DNA of 64,000 bases from Clostridiales bacterium PH28_bin88 (GCA_000987045.1 LAKY01000068.1:1-64000), one strand, 5' to 3'. Counted from the first letter of the stretch, positions 8,440 to 17,204 are shown. Made by a program: numbers and translations. Notes: generated by a model not told the origin, from the sequence alone.

Positions 8440-9885
8440 CTAATAATTATGGTAGGAATAATCCCGGAACAACTCGATATCGGCCTCCCGCTCCAGGGAA
8501 TACCTGTGGATAACCCACTCTGTGCCCTGCTGATCCTCTACCCGTTCAAGATAGTAGAGCATCCGGCCGGGAGCATCATAGCCGAGAACTTCATCGACCG
8601 GGAGGTCGAGCTGTTTCTCGCTACCAGCGATAAAATCACTGAAGAAGCGCGTCTTTGCCCCGGTCTCCCTATTGACTTCCGTAGCCAGGAACAATCCCTC
8701 GGCCAGCATATCATAGCCGCGGTTCATGTCCGAGAGCTTCTCCGGGGAGGTCCCAGCAATGTCCACTCGCCAAAAGGAGGTGACAGGACCCAATTCGTTG
8801 TCATCGGAGACGGTATAGTAGATACTCTGGTTATCAGTGGATACGGCTACCAGGCGGCAATGCCTCCCCTGCTCGCCGGCTACCTTCCAGAGCCGGTCTT
8901 CCCCCGGGTCATAAGCATAAATGTCCCCCCACCCGCTCATCGCCCCTGCATCCTCTCCGGAGGCTATCAGCAAGATCCCGCTGGAGGTCCAGCCGTACAC
9001 CCCTAACCTCGTGTCTTCCACCGGCAAGCTGTCCAACTTGTCTTCACGATCATCATAAAGCCATAGATGGTCAAAGTCGGAAAAGGCCAGGTAGCGACCG
9101 TCAGGAGACCATTCCATACCTCCCCCAAGCTCGCCGTCTCGCTCCACTTGATAAATGAGGGTAGTGGACTGGTCCTTCGGACGCTGCACATAGATCCGCC
9201 CGGGCTCCCCGGCCTGGTACGCCAACTTGCCTTCCCTCATGGTCCATGTACGACCGTCCCACGGGAGGGAGGCGACCAACTCTGATCGCCCTTCCTCCAA
9301 GCGGTAGACCTGTTGATGGCCTTCTTGGTGAACCCAGAGGAAAGGAGCATCAGACGGGTTAGGGATTCGCGCACGGGAGCGGAAATCCAGGGTGCCGGCA
9401 TAGTCAGCTACCTGTTCCACTTTTCCCTCTCCCCCTGGATGGAGCCGGTAGAGGGTGGCCCCTCCAATCAGGTAGAAAGTACCGTCCCTCGGGTCCCAGG
9501 TGACACCACGAAAGGCGCCAGTAATGTACTTACCCGGCGGCAAGGGCGGCCGGGAGAGGGCAACCATTTTGCTGTTGCGGGGTTGGTCGACCGTTATCTC
9601 CCCTTCCCAGGGGCTAAACCCCTCCTTGCGGATGTCCACCTGGTAGGTACCATAGGGTAGGCCTTCCATGATGATCGGAGCGGTACCTTTCAAAACCCCG
9701 TCAAGATAAACCTCCGCCTGGGGAGGCTTGGAATCCAATTTCAGGTCTCCTGTTCGGACCGCTGGGGCCGGGGCATCCGCTACCGGCTTCTTCCCGTCTT
9801 GGGGCTTGGGAGGGACCGCACCAGGCGAGGTACACCCCGCCAGCCAGATTGCAGAAACCAGGATAAAAACCCCAATCCTTCTCAC
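8440..9885 (-). CDS. PEGA-domain beta-propeller lipoprotein
   Basis: A GTG at 9885, about 10 nt after GGAGGT, gives a protein of about 481 aa. It starts VRRIGVFILVSAIWLAGC, a clear lipoprotein signal with an LAGC lipobox. A Pro-rich linker follows. Next comes a PEGA domain (DLKLDSKPPQAEVYLDGVLK, then YGTYQVDIRKEGFSPWEGEI), an S-layer-like Ig fold. The remainder is a propeller with blades such as GGGMEWSPDGRYLAFSDFDH and GIGVYGWTSSGILLIASG-type repeats. It was probably anchored on the outer membrane face as a binding module. It lies 27 bp from the next lipoprotein gene upstream, probably in one operon. No enzyme motif is seen. Confidence 0.8.
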   Translation of the reverse strand: MRRIGVFILVSAIWLAGCTSPGAVPPKPQDGKKPVADAPAPAVRTGDLKLDSKPPQAEVYLDGVLKGTAPIIMEGLPYGTYQVDIRKEGFSPWEGEITVDQPRNSKMVALSRPPLPPGKYITGAFRGVTWDPRDGTFYLIGGATLYRLHPGGEGKVEQVADYAGTLDFRSRARIPNPSDAPFLWVHQEGHQQVYRLEEGRSELVASLPWDGRTWTMREGKLAYQAGEPGRIYVQRPKDQSTTLIYQVERDGELGGGMEWSPDGRYLAFSDFDHLWLYDDREDKLDSLPVEDTRLGVYGWTSSGILLIASGEDAGAMSGWGDIYAYDPGEDRLWKVAGEQGRHCRLVAVSTDNQSIYYTVSDDNELGPVTSFWRVDIAGTSPEKLSDMNRGYDMLAEGLFLATEVNRETGAKTRFFSDFIAGSEKQLDLPVDEVLGYDAPGRMLYYLERVEDQQGTEWVIHRYSLEREADIELFRDYSYHNY

Positions 9886-9911
9886 CTTAGAATTCACCTC
9901 CAAAGCAGGAA

Positions 9912-10571
9912 CTACCGGCGGATGGTATAGTTTTCGAGTTCGGAAACCACCCGGTCATTGCCGGAGATAAACTCTGACTTAACCAGCCCGACGCCGCGCG
10001 CATAATACTGGTTAATTTGGTGGTCGCTTCCCTCAAAGGTGGAACGTACTTTCAGGCATCGCTTGAAAGTACCTGCAGGGACCTTGACGGTAACGTTGGT
10101 TTCCGTAATCTCATATTTCCTATCCCCTGCGCGCCAGGTAGTCCCTACTACAGCGGGCCCTTGCAGGATAACTTCCTCCCGGTTTTCAGAAACACCCAGA
10201 ATATTCCTGTCCTCATAAAACTCCTCCTGGCTGTATACCAGGGCGATACTATTGGGGTTAACCTCATAAATCAGAGCCATTGTTGTTCCGGGGTTTTCTC
10301 GTTTAAGCTGTACCGGGTTCCCGTCCTGGAACAGCACCCGGTCAGTATAATCAGCATACTCGCTTCCAATACCCCTATAGGACCACTGGTTGCCCACTTG
10401 CAGGGGAAGGTATGGTTGTACTTCACCCCCCACCTTTTGGGGCTGCCGTGCACAGGCCAATGTAACCACGATTAGTAGAACCATAAAACCGACTGACAGT
10501 GCTCCGCGCCAGCCACACGCTAAACTGTTTCCTGCTGACTTTCCGCTGTCCCCGCTTCGCCAGGGTATCAT
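9912..10571 (-). CDS. Small lipoprotein of unknown function
   Basis: The ATG at 10571 is chosen because AAGGAGG ends 9 nt upstream; an in-frame ATG 9 codons earlier lacks such a site. The protein has 219 aa with a long n-region, a hydrophobic core (GFMVLLIVVTLACARQ) and an LAC lipobox. The mature part opens PYLPLQVGNQWSYRGIGSEY, a pattern common in secreted proteins of Bacillota that starts with LxxGNxWxY. VPAGTFKRCLKVRSTFEG and QYYARGVGLVKSEF follow, so the domain resembles the DUF3108-like or GNxWxY lipoprotein domain. It probably binds something at the cell surface. Its signal region is a second copy of that at 4497-4646. Confidence 0.75.
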   Translation of the reverse strand: MIPWRSGDSGKSAGNSLACGWRGALSVGFMVLLIVVTLACARQPQKVGGEVQPYLPLQVGNQWSYRGIGSEYADYTDRVLFQDGNPVQLKRENPGTTMALIYEVNPNSIALVYSQEEFYEDRNILGVSENREEVILQGPAVVGTTWRAGDRKYEITETNVTVKVPAGTFKRCLKVRSTFEGSDHQINQYYARGVGLVKSEFISGNDRVVSELENYTIRR

Positions 10572-10590
10572 TGATAAATGCCTCCTTCTC
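10441..10590. repeat. Repeat A, copy 2 (lipoprotein signal cassette)
   Basis: This is the partner of 4497-4646. It includes the ribosome site, start and signal peptide of the lipoprotein gene ending at 9912. Similarity fades right after the lipobox. Confidence 0.85.
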
Positions 10591-10684
10591 AGCTCCATGA
10601 AAGCTTTGGTTTATCGTCTATTCTGACCAGCTTCTCAATTCTACAATGGCAAATAGCATACATATCAAAAAAGAAGCCCAAGAA

Positions 10685-11470
10685 CTATCGACCATAGCCC
10701 CCAAGAATCATAAGGTGTACCAACCTATTTTTTTCAAGGCTGTCACTCCTATCCGGTTTAACATAGCTTTGGGGCAGGCTTCCTTTATAGGCGGGAATGG
10801 TGACACTCGCTTCCTTGGTCAGTTTTACGGGAAAGTTTTCCCACTTCAAGATGGGGAATGCTTCTCCCGTGGAAATCACCTGCTCCAGGGTATCAGGATC
10901 CCCGATAATCTTGATGACATACGGCGGAGCCATTCGAGTGGAGTTAATAAAGACCACTGGACCCACACAACGGATCTCCGAGATATTGACGATCCGGTGC
11001 CCGTTAATAGCGATGGCTTCCGCTCCACCGCGTTTTGCATCGTTCACCAACCAGCGGATCTCCTTGTCGTGAATGATGAAGTTCTCCGGGTGATAGTCCG
11101 GCTGCAGCTTGGCAGCTTCGGCTCCTGATTTATTGTCGTCCAGCAACACCGTGACACCTGGGCCGGTGACCTCGGTAAGGCCCGCCAGATACTTCAACTT
11201 TTCAAGTTCTGCCTGTAAAAAAGACAACTCGTCCGCTCCGTCCACCTGAGCACGTTGAAGCTGATCCAGCCTGCCACGCAAAGCAAGGATACTTTCTTCC
11301 AGTTGGGCGGTTTCCGCCTCCAGGTCCTGAATGACCGCCATTAGCGCACTTTTCCGGCTCTAAGAAGCTTCCGCCTGAATGACGGCGAGAGTACCATACT
11401 GCCAGGCCATCAATACCCCGGATAACAGGCTTACAACGGTTATAAATACTTGCCATCCTTTTACCCGCAT
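10685..11470 (-). pseudogene. DUF881 protein interrupted by an amber codon
   Basis: The frame opens at 11470 with MRVKGWQVFITVVSLLSGVL, the usual N-terminal helix of DUF881 proteins. It meets TAG at 11362-11360 (codon 37) and reads on in the same phase through MAVIQDLEAETAQLEESI to a normal stop at 10685. The rest has a coiled coil (residues 45-85) and the DUF881 core: GPGVTVLLDDNKSG, DIRWLVNDA-like EIRWLVNDAKRGGAEAIAIN, and a C-terminal FPVKLTKEASVTIPAY. DUF881 proteins are membrane-anchored and often lie near cell-division genes; their biochemical role is unclear. Translation could restart at Met 44, but the product would lack the anchor. Confidence 0.75.
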
Positions 11471-11854
11471 AAGAACCGGATCCCCTTTTCCGGCATTGGC
11501 ATCGGCAATGGACGAGCCTATGCCGGAAGGTATTGTGAATCTTAGATAATTCGGCTTTAGGAGAATCTGTTAAAGAAACGTCGGTTTCACCTTCCCTGCT
11601 CTCTCTGGTAATACCCGGTATTACGGGGATATCCTACGAAAGTTATGGTAGTCCGACCAACCTGATAAAAACTGACGTATTGGCAGTCTTTACCGCCCCA
11701 TCAATCTCCCGCTAAATCAACCAACCAGAATTTTTCGTCCTTTGAAATAATCGGCGGATCGCTTGCCAGGGTTATTTTTCTGTCACTCCTGAACTGGTAT
11801 TTTCACCCCAGGAACAAAAAGAGGTACAGGTGTAAGTTTTCGCAACGTTTCACC
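11471..11854. other. Intergenic stretch without recognised genes
   Basis: These 384 bp between the DUF881 pseudogene and a transposase fragment hold no coding frame that I can support on either strand. The last 100 bp may belong to the lost 5' part of the transposase. Confidence 0.4.
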
Positions 11855-12124
11855 TTGGGCATGATAGACAGGATTCTGCTCGATGCCGCCCATGATGCCA
11901 GGCCCATCTATGACCTCTTACTCCACCGGCGTACCACATCCGAGCGAACCAATAAACGAGAGAAGATTGATTACAAGCTGGAATCTGGTCGGCACCGTTC
12001 TACCAAGATGTGGTACATACGCATTTACGGCATTATGATGTGCCAGCACATGGACGCTTGGTATGCCCACCTGAAAGAAGATCTAAAGGATCTAAAACAA
12101 CTTATCTTACCACAGGCTGCTTAA
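11855..12124 (+). pseudogene. Transposase C-terminal fragment (DDE type)
   Basis: About 89 codons remain. The protein includes MIDRILLDAAHDARPIYDLL and TNKREKIDYKLESGRHRSTK, followed by MWYIRIYGIMMCQHMDAWY. This is the pattern of the C-terminal DDE region of IS4/IS1182-like transposases (R/K-E-x-x-Y-K-L E plus MCQH-DAW). No start, N-terminal DNA-binding part or terminal inverted repeats are visible. It is a relic between two copies of duplicated DNA and may mark the event that rearranged this island. Confidence 0.6.
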
Positions 12125-12443
12125 CTTAACCCTGCAACTCTTTTTTTAACTGAGGCCGTCAGGCTTTTTTGGCATGCCCTTTTTTAAGAGTGGCTACAAA
12201 AAGACAGCCTCTTAGCCTCTAACACCAAAATTTCCAGTTACTTTTGTCTGTTTCTGGCAGAATTACCCCCTTTTTATTCCGAGAGGCTATTTAGTCTTGT
12301 TTCTTCCAGTTATGCCGGTTGCCCAGGAAAACCGATGCCTTCCTAGAAAAATTAAGGGCAACCTGCATTTATTAAGACGCAGTAAACTGCTTATTTGTTC
12401 CATAGTCCTTCGGAATATTATCGTTACCACAAGACGGTATAAA
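12125..12443. other. Intergenic stretch without recognised genes
   Basis: These 319 bp lie between the transposase fragment and repeat B. A C/T-rich tract and short T-runs (near 12170 and 12265) are present, but no gene, tRNA or convincing terminator was seen. Confidence 0.4.
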
Positions 12444-12635
12444 TGTATCTGTCTGTTGAATAAGCAGGTGTTTAAAGATTATTCAAGAATAATCTTTATG
12501 GTAAAATCCCTGTTTACCGAAAAATCAGGGGAACTGTTTTAGTGCCTGATACGTCTTAATTATGAGGGAATAACGAGGTGTCCGATGGACCTGCTCAAAA
12601 TCGTTCGACGTTCTCTTAAAGGAGAAAAGAAAGCC
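12444..12635. repeat. Repeat B, copy 2 (sigma leader and start)
   Basis: This is the partner of 5424-5616. It carries the leader, ribosome site, ATG (12585) and first codons of the ECF sigma gene. The two copies differ by scattered substitutions and a few single-base indels in the leader; the coding start is almost unchanged. Confidence 0.85.
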
Positions 12636-12942
12636 TTTCAGGTGCTGTTCGAGCTGTTTTACAAAGAGGCTTACCATAGCGCCTATTTGATCACCCGTAA
12701 CCGGGAACAGGCTGAAGACGCAGCCCAGGAGGCTTTTCTTAAAGCCTTTCAGCGCCTGGACACCCTCCAAGAACCTAAAAAATTCGGGGCCTGGATCAGG
12801 TCCATTGCCGCAAGAAGTGCTCTTGATATTTTAAGGCGGGAAAAGCACCTGCTCTCGACTGACGAGCCAGAGCACCTGGGACATGACCTCCCCTTGTTCT
12901 CCTCGGGTTTCCCCCTGCCGGAACTGGAAGCGGAACGAAGTC

Positions 12943-13612
12943 ACGCAACCACCCGTTCAACGGGTGGCTTGATATTTGCCCTATAAGGGCATGGTACTTG
13001 CTGCGCCTAAAGGCGCGGTTCCGCCAGCAACTTTTTCCGGCTACCCCTAAAAGGGGTTATTGTTTTGCCTTATCTTCGATGAGATCCGCTTCTTCCTGCT
13101 TTTTTATATACTCTCGAATCACATCCTTGTTGATCCCAACTGTACTTACATAGTATCCCCTCGCCCACAAATGTCTGCCTCCACCTTGCTTCATTTGAGG
13201 GAACCGATCAAATACCATCAGCGCACTTTTTCCCTTAAGGTACCCCATAAACTGGGATACGCTTATTTTGGGTGGTATTTTGACGTACATGTGTACGTGA
13301 TCCACACTTATGCTTCCTTCTATTAATTCTACATTTTTGTATTCGCACAACGTTCTCAGTATCTCACCTATGTCCTTTCTGATTTCTTTGAACAAGACTT
13401 TTTGGCGATATTTCGGGATAAATATGATATGATAACTACAATCCCATCGGGTGTGGGATAAGCTGTTATCACCCATGGGTACCGTCCTCCTTTGCTTGAG
13501 AATTTGGCTGGCGAAACCAAATCTCATTATAGCAAAAGAGGACTTTTTTCATCATGCCTCACGGCTCTTCCTGTTCTGGTCTCTCGCGCATAGCGCGAGG
13601 CTTAATGTTTGA
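12943..13612 (-). mobile_element. IS200/IS605-family insertion sequence
   Basis: The element lies within the sigma gene. At one end (12951-12971) is a perfect hairpin, CCACCCGTT-C-AACGGGTGG, followed by three further small stems (near 12978, 12999 and 13044). At the other end is CTCGCGC-ATA-GCGCGAG (about 13583-13600). Subterminal hairpins instead of inverted repeats are normal for this family, which moves as single-stranded DNA. It carries only tnpA and no tnpB. The exact ends were not determined. Confidence 0.75.
13057..13476 (-). CDS. tnpA: IS200/IS605-family Y1 HUH transposase
   Basis: An ATG at 13476 after AAAGGAGG gives 139 aa, the usual TnpA length. It opens MGDNSLSHTRWDCSYHIIFI and continues PKYRQKVLFKEIRKDIGEIL. 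The HUH metal site is DHVHMYV (near residue 66) and the catalytic tyrosine is probably in GYYVSTVG (near 111). It ends in a Lys/Glu-rich tail. It cleaves and rejoins single-stranded DNA at the element's hairpin ends. The gene looks complete, so the element could still be mobile. It is read opposite to the sigma gene it interrupts. Confidence 0.92.
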   Translation of the reverse strand: MGDNSLSHTRWDCSYHIIFIPKYRQKVLFKEIRKDIGEILRTLCEYKNVELIEGSISVDHVHMYVKIPPKISVSQFMGYLKGKSALMVFDRFPQMKQGGGRHLWARGYYVSTVGINKDVIREYIKKQEEADLIEDKAKQ

Positions 13613-13765
13613 GTTATTGGACATCCCTGTCGGTACGGTCAAATCCCGGACCCACCGGGCCCTTCAATTGGTGGGACGGAAGTTGATACCCCACATGGAA
13701 GAGACAGATACGCAACTGGCCCTGTCCAACGACAAGGCCCAACAGGAGAGGGGGGAATCCAGCTA

Positions 13766-14551
13766 GTGTCCGATCAACACATCAAGTTAGAAGAGCTGAT
13801 TAGGGAAAGTTTAGCCGAAGAGGCCTCCCGGGTACTCCCGCCGCCCCCGGAAGAGGTGTGGCCGAAGATTGCTGTAGGCCTGGAAGGAAAAAAGTTCAGG
13901 TTCATATCTGGACTACCCGGTCGTCATTGGTTCTCCCCCCAAGTAGCGGTAATTGCCCTGTTATTGCTGGTGGTGGGCATCGTCTCTTTTGGCACCATGC
14001 CCAGCGCCGGGGCTTTTAACCGGCGGTTGTTTTCCGTTGTTGTGGACTTGTTGAGCGGCGGTAACGAAACGACGTATAGCGATGTCAGTATTTCAAGGTC
14101 TAACAAAACCCCTCCTCCCCCGGACGCTCCACCGCCTCCCCCGGACTGGCCCTTGGCCACCGGAGAACGAGTGGTGACCGTGGAGGATGCCAGGGCCGCA
14201 GCTGCTTTCCCCTTCAAGCAACCAATATACCTGCCCAGGGGCATGGCCCTGGACATCATTACGTTAATAAACCCGGAACAGATTAACCAGTATTTCCGCA
14301 GTCCCAAGAACCGGTTAATCATCCGGCAGCGGTATATTACCGGGGATTTTGCCAGCGGTTCGTTCTTTAGCAATGCCAGGGTCAAGAAGGTGAAGATTTC
14401 GGAAGTCGAGGGCACGCTGGTCGTCCAGCGTAACCCCTACACGGGGCGGGATCAGGTGTCCATCATGTGGTTCGATAACAGCATTGACTTCCACCTGGAA
14501 GGGGACATTAGTGAAAAAGAAGCCTTAAAGGTAGCGAATTCCCTCAAATAG
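13766..14551 (+). CDS. Membrane-anchored anti-sigma-like protein (DUF4367-like)
   Basis: The GTG start overlaps the last base of the sigma-gene stop (TAGTG), so the pair was translationally coupled. The 261 aa protein has a cytoplasmic N-terminus of about 55 residues, one transmembrane helix (QVAVIALLLLVVGIVSFG), a Pro-rich spacer (residues about 115-130) and an extracellular domain. That domain contains FPFKQPIYLPRGMALDIITL and the C-terminal NSIDFHLEGDISEKEALKVA. This follows the DUF4367/sigma-regulator layout, in which the external domain senses and the internal tail holds the sigma factor. The gene is intact although its partner is disrupted. Confidence 0.8.
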   Translation: MSDQHIKLEELIRESLAEEASRVLPPPPEEVWPKIAVGLEGKKFRFISGLPGRHWFSPQVAVIALLLLVVGIVSFGTMPSAGAFNRRLFSVVVDLLSGGNETTYSDVSISRSNKTPPPPDAPPPPPDWPLATGERVVTVEDARAAAAFPFKQPIYLPRGMALDIITLINPEQINQYFRSPKNRLIIRQRYITGDFASGSFFSNARVKKVKISEVEGTLVVQRNPYTGRDQVSIMWFDNSIDFHLEGDISEKEALKVANSLK

Positions 14552-14599
14552 CGCAATGTGCGATGTAATTGCCCAGTTCAATTACCAGGCCATTACATT

Positions 14600-14630
14600 A
14601 ACCCCAGCAAGTGCTGGGGTTTCTCTTGTT
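14600..14630 (+). terminator. Rho-independent terminator after the anti-sigma gene
   Basis: The stem CCCCAGCA/TGCTGGGG (14602-14619) is followed by TTTCTCTTGTTT, 50 bp past the stop of the anti-sigma-like gene. Confidence 0.8.
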
Positions 14631-14720
14631 TGGCAATTCCTCGATGAAAACAACGTTACAGTGAGTATAATTTAAAGAGCACCCGGCAGACGCTACCAGG
14701 TTAAGTTCTTCTCTACGCTT

Positions 14721-14897
14721 CTAGGGATGCCATTTTTCATCGGTATCAGGTTCCTTCCCGGCCAGTCCTTCAGCCGTTGAGGCCCTTAAGTCCCGATCGC
14801 CAAATGACGTGCGAGCCAGACTCCCGGGGTGCCTCCGCTTATCTCTGAAATGGGACCGATTTCCGTCCCGGAGCTTGGATCCCTTGCTTCTAGGCAT
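14721..14897 (-). CDS. Putative small basic protein (58 aa)
   Basis: A short frame of 58 codons starts at ATG 14897, 4-5 nt after GGGGGAAG. The protein opens MPRSKGSKLRDGNRSHFRDK, continues RRHPGSLARTSFGDRDLRAS and ends KWHP. It is rich in Arg, Lys, Asp and Gly, has no Cys and no hydrophobic segment, and looks disordered or nucleic-acid binding. It lies 66 bp downstream of the 65 aa Cys-rich gene on the same strand. I do not recognise a family. Support is limited to the start signals and composition. Confidence 0.45.
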   Translation of the reverse strand: MPRSKGSKLRDGNRSHFRDKRRHPGSLARTSFGDRDLRASTAEGLAGKEPDTDEKWHP

Positions 14898-14963
14898 CTA
14901 CTTCCCCCATTAGACACACTGGCTGATTAAGTTTATTATTTGGCCACCCTGTCTATTTTATTC

Positions 14964-15161
14964 TCAGGAACCCGGTTTAAAGTCGCATTCGACCATTCCT
15001 TCATAACACTCGTCGCAAAGAAACTCCTCACAAACCTTACATAACCGCATGTCCGGCGGGTGAAGGTCTAGGCAGTCATAGCAATAGGCGGTGTCACAAT
15101 GCCGACAGATAATTCCTTCTACGTTCTTTGACTTACAACGGTCACAAACAGCTATCTTCAT
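14964..15161 (-). CDS. Small cysteine-rich zinc-binding protein
   Basis: This 65 aa protein follows AAGGAGG. It has four CxxC-like knuckles: CDRCKSKN, CRHCDTAYCYDC, CKVCEEFLCDEC and a final C in VECDFKPGS. His residues (CRHCD, LHPPD) may also bind metal. The spacing suggests two zinc sites in a B-box/RING-like or treble-clef arrangement. It is probably a cytoplasmic adaptor or nucleic-acid binding protein; no partner can be named. It lies 107 bp downstream of the penicillin-binding protein gene on the same strand. Confidence 0.7.
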   Translation of the reverse strand: MKIAVCDRCKSKNVEGIICRHCDTAYCYDCLDLHPPDMRLCKVCEEFLCDECYEGMVECDFKPGS

Positions 15162-15267
15162 TAAAAAAACAAACCTCCTTAATGCGCAATTTCACATGCC
15201 CATACGCTTCAAACAACCTGGTTATAAGTTCGCTGCGCCTGAGCGGGATCCTTCCAGTAGCGAAACT

Positions 15268-17181
15268 TTAATGTACGTCGCACCAGGTACTCGGGGCGGT
15301 TCCTTCCAAAAAGCTCATCTGCATGGGACTTGGACAGGCGGAGGTAGCCAATTTCCCGTTCTGGGTACAAACCGACATTGTCACCACCCCTGCTGGGATT
15401 GGAAAGTCGTGGGGCGGAATGTCTTTAAGCGCCTCTCGCATGAATTGTGCCCAGATAGGACCAGCCACCACCCCTCCAGGGATACCCACAGGCCGGCGGT
15501 AGTCATCAAACCCCACCCAAACCGCTGCCACCAACTCGGTGGTATAGCCAACGAACCACCCGTCCCTGTATTCCTGGGTGGAACCGGTCTTACCGGCTGC
15601 AACCCTCCCCACCAGTGGTGCCAGGTGAGATGCTGTCCCTCCGGGTTTTAACACGCTTATTAACATGTCGGTCACAACATAGGAAGTACGCGGATCCAGC
15701 ACGAACTCCAACAACGGCCGGTTTTCCTCCAACGTCCGTCCCTCCCGATCTAAAACCTGCAAGATTAAGAACGGCTTCGCCTTAAGGCCCTGGCTGGCGA
15801 AAGGTCCATAAGCGGCAGCCAATTCTACCGGAACAACCTCTGAAGTCCCCAACGCCAAGGACAGGAAAGGGCGCAGGGAAGTAGTGATGCCCAGCCGGCG
15901 GGCATAGTCGGCCATGGCTTCGGGGCCAAGGGCGGCGTTGAGCCGTACAGCCACGATGTTATCGGAAACCTTGAGAGCTTCCTTAAGGGTCATATCACGG
16001 TAGTGAAAAGGTTTTCCGTAATCGGTAGGGGCGTACACCTCACCCGTTGGTTGGGGAAAGGATACAGGCTCGCACCGAAAAATACTGGCTTCAGTAAACC
16101 CCCTGTCGATAGCCGCCGCGTACAAAAAAGGCTTCATCGCGGAGCCCGGCTGCCTGCCCGGGCGCCGGGTCGCCCGGTTGTACTGGCTTTTGCTAAACCT
16201 GCGCCCACCTACCATGGCTTTGATGTACCCGTTTTTAGGGTCTACAGCGACCAGAGCAGCCTCCAAATCTACATCTCTTTCAACCATTCCTTGTTTTACC
16301 GCGTCTTCAGCGGCAACCTGCATGTCCCTGTCCAGCGTAGTGTAGATGGTCAGCCCTCCCCGGTATAACAAGTCTTCCCCTTCCGGGTAACGAGACGCGA
16401 TATAACGTTGGATTTCCTGTACCACGTACGCCGCTCTTCCCGCAGGCTGGCGGGCAGCCAGTTCCACCGGTGTTTCATCAACCGTATGGGCGGATTCCGG
16501 CGACAACATCCCCTGCTCTACCATCCGCCGGAGTACCACCTTACGTCTACCGAGCGCAGCTTCCAGATCTGTAAAAGGTGAGTATCTGCTCGGTGCTCTG
16601 GGCAGTCCGGCTAGCAGGGTGCTCTCGGATATATCCAGCTCCCTTACAGACTTGCCGAAATATGTACGCGAGGCCACTTCCACACCGTACGCACCTTCAC
16701 CAAAATAGATCTGGTTGAGGTACATTTCCAAAATCTCATCCTTGGTATACGTACGTTCCAACTTGATGGCCAGGTAGATTTCCTGTAACTTTCGAGTTAA
16801 AGTCCTGCGTGGTGTCAAGTAAAGATTTTTTGCCAACTGCTGGGTAATGGTACTGCCGCCCTCCACCACTTCTCCCGCCAGGAGGTTTTTCATCGTCGCC
16901 CGTAGAATTCCGATAGGGTCGACCCCGTAGTGACGGTAAAACCTCGCGTCCTCCACCGCCACCACCGCATTTCGCAGGTCTTCAGGGATATCACGCAAGG
17001 GCACTGGTATGCGATTTTCTTGAAATACAGAAGTCACCAGCTGGCCATTAGCATCCAGCACTCTGGAAGCAACAGGGACCCTGGGTTCCGGCAAAGGGTT
17101 AAGGGCACACCCCGCCAGCAGGCCACCCAGCACCAAAGCCATAATAATTGACTTAACAGACCGGCACCGAAATTCTATCAC
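15268..17181 (-). CDS. Class A penicillin-binding protein (PBP1A-like)
   Basis: This is a bifunctional peptidoglycan synthase of 637 aa. The GTG start follows GAGGAGG by 5 nt. A hydrophobic N-terminal segment ends in LLAGC, which also fits a lipobox. The glycosyltransferase (GT51) part runs from about 55 to 230, with VEDARFYRHYG (catalytic Glu 78) and GGSTITQQLAKNLYL (108-122). The transpeptidase part has SAMK (Ser 347, Lys 350), SDN (406-408) and KTGST (about 530). Both active sites are complete. The enzyme polymerises lipid II and crosslinks stem peptides outside the membrane. The C-terminus is short, without PASTA domains. Confidence 0.93.
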   Translation of the reverse strand: MIEFRCRSVKSIIMALVLGGLLAGCALNPLPEPRVPVASRVLDANGQLVTSVFQENRIPVPLRDIPEDLRNAVVAVEDARFYRHYGVDPIGILRATMKNLLAGEVVEGGSTITQQLAKNLYLTPRRTLTRKLQEIYLAIKLERTYTKDEILEMYLNQIYFGEGAYGVEVASRTYFGKSVRELDISESTLLAGLPRAPSRYSPFTDLEAALGRRKVVLRRMVEQGMLSPESAHTVDETPVELAARQPAGRAAYVVQEIQRYIASRYPEGEDLLYRGGLTIYTTLDRDMQVAAEDAVKQGMVERDVDLEAALVAVDPKNGYIKAMVGGRRFSKSQYNRATRRPGRQPGSAMKPFLYAAAIDRGFTEASIFRCEPVSFPQPTGEVYAPTDYGKPFHYRDMTLKEALKVSDNIVAVRLNAALGPEAMADYARRLGITTSLRPFLSLALGTSEVVPVELAAAYGPFASQGLKAKPFLILQVLDREGRTLEENRPLLEFVLDPRTSYVVTDMLISVLKPGGTASHLAPLVGRVAAGKTGSTQEYRDGWFVGYTTELVAAVWVGFDDYRRPVGIPGGVVAGPIWAQFMREALKDIPPHDFPIPAGVVTMSVCTQNGKLATSACPSPMQMSFLEGTAPSTWCDVH

Positions 17182-17204
17182 AGTAACCTCCTCTTGCGCC
17201 TTTA

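Larger units (their letters stand above)
12585..13766 (+). pseudogene. ECF sigma factor split by an IS200/IS605 element
   Basis: The 5' part (12585-12940) encodes region 2 of an ECF sigma-70 factor: ELFYKEAYHSAYLITRNREQ, then AEDAAQEAFLKAFQRLDTLQ and FGAWIRSIAARSALDILRRE, the -10-binding segment. It runs into the insertion after PLPELEAER. The 3' part resumes at about 13605 with FELLDIPVGTVKSRTHRALQ (region 4 helix-turn-helix) and ends at 13766. By comparison with ordinary ECF factors, roughly 30-40 residues of linker and early region 4 are absent, so a deletion accompanied the insertion. Neither half should work alone. The anti-sigma-like gene overlaps its stop. Confidence 0.85.

Noticed and set aside
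8314..9006. Plus-strand reading frame of 230 codons
   Set aside because: Antisense to the PEGA propeller lipoprotein, with no start signal or domain pattern.
11360..11362. Reading the TAG in the DUF881 gene as pyrrolysine
   Set aside because: No pyl genes or methylamine methyltransferase genes are in the window, DUF881 is not a known pyrrolysine family, and the gene lies among other broken genes, so a nonsense mutation is simpler.
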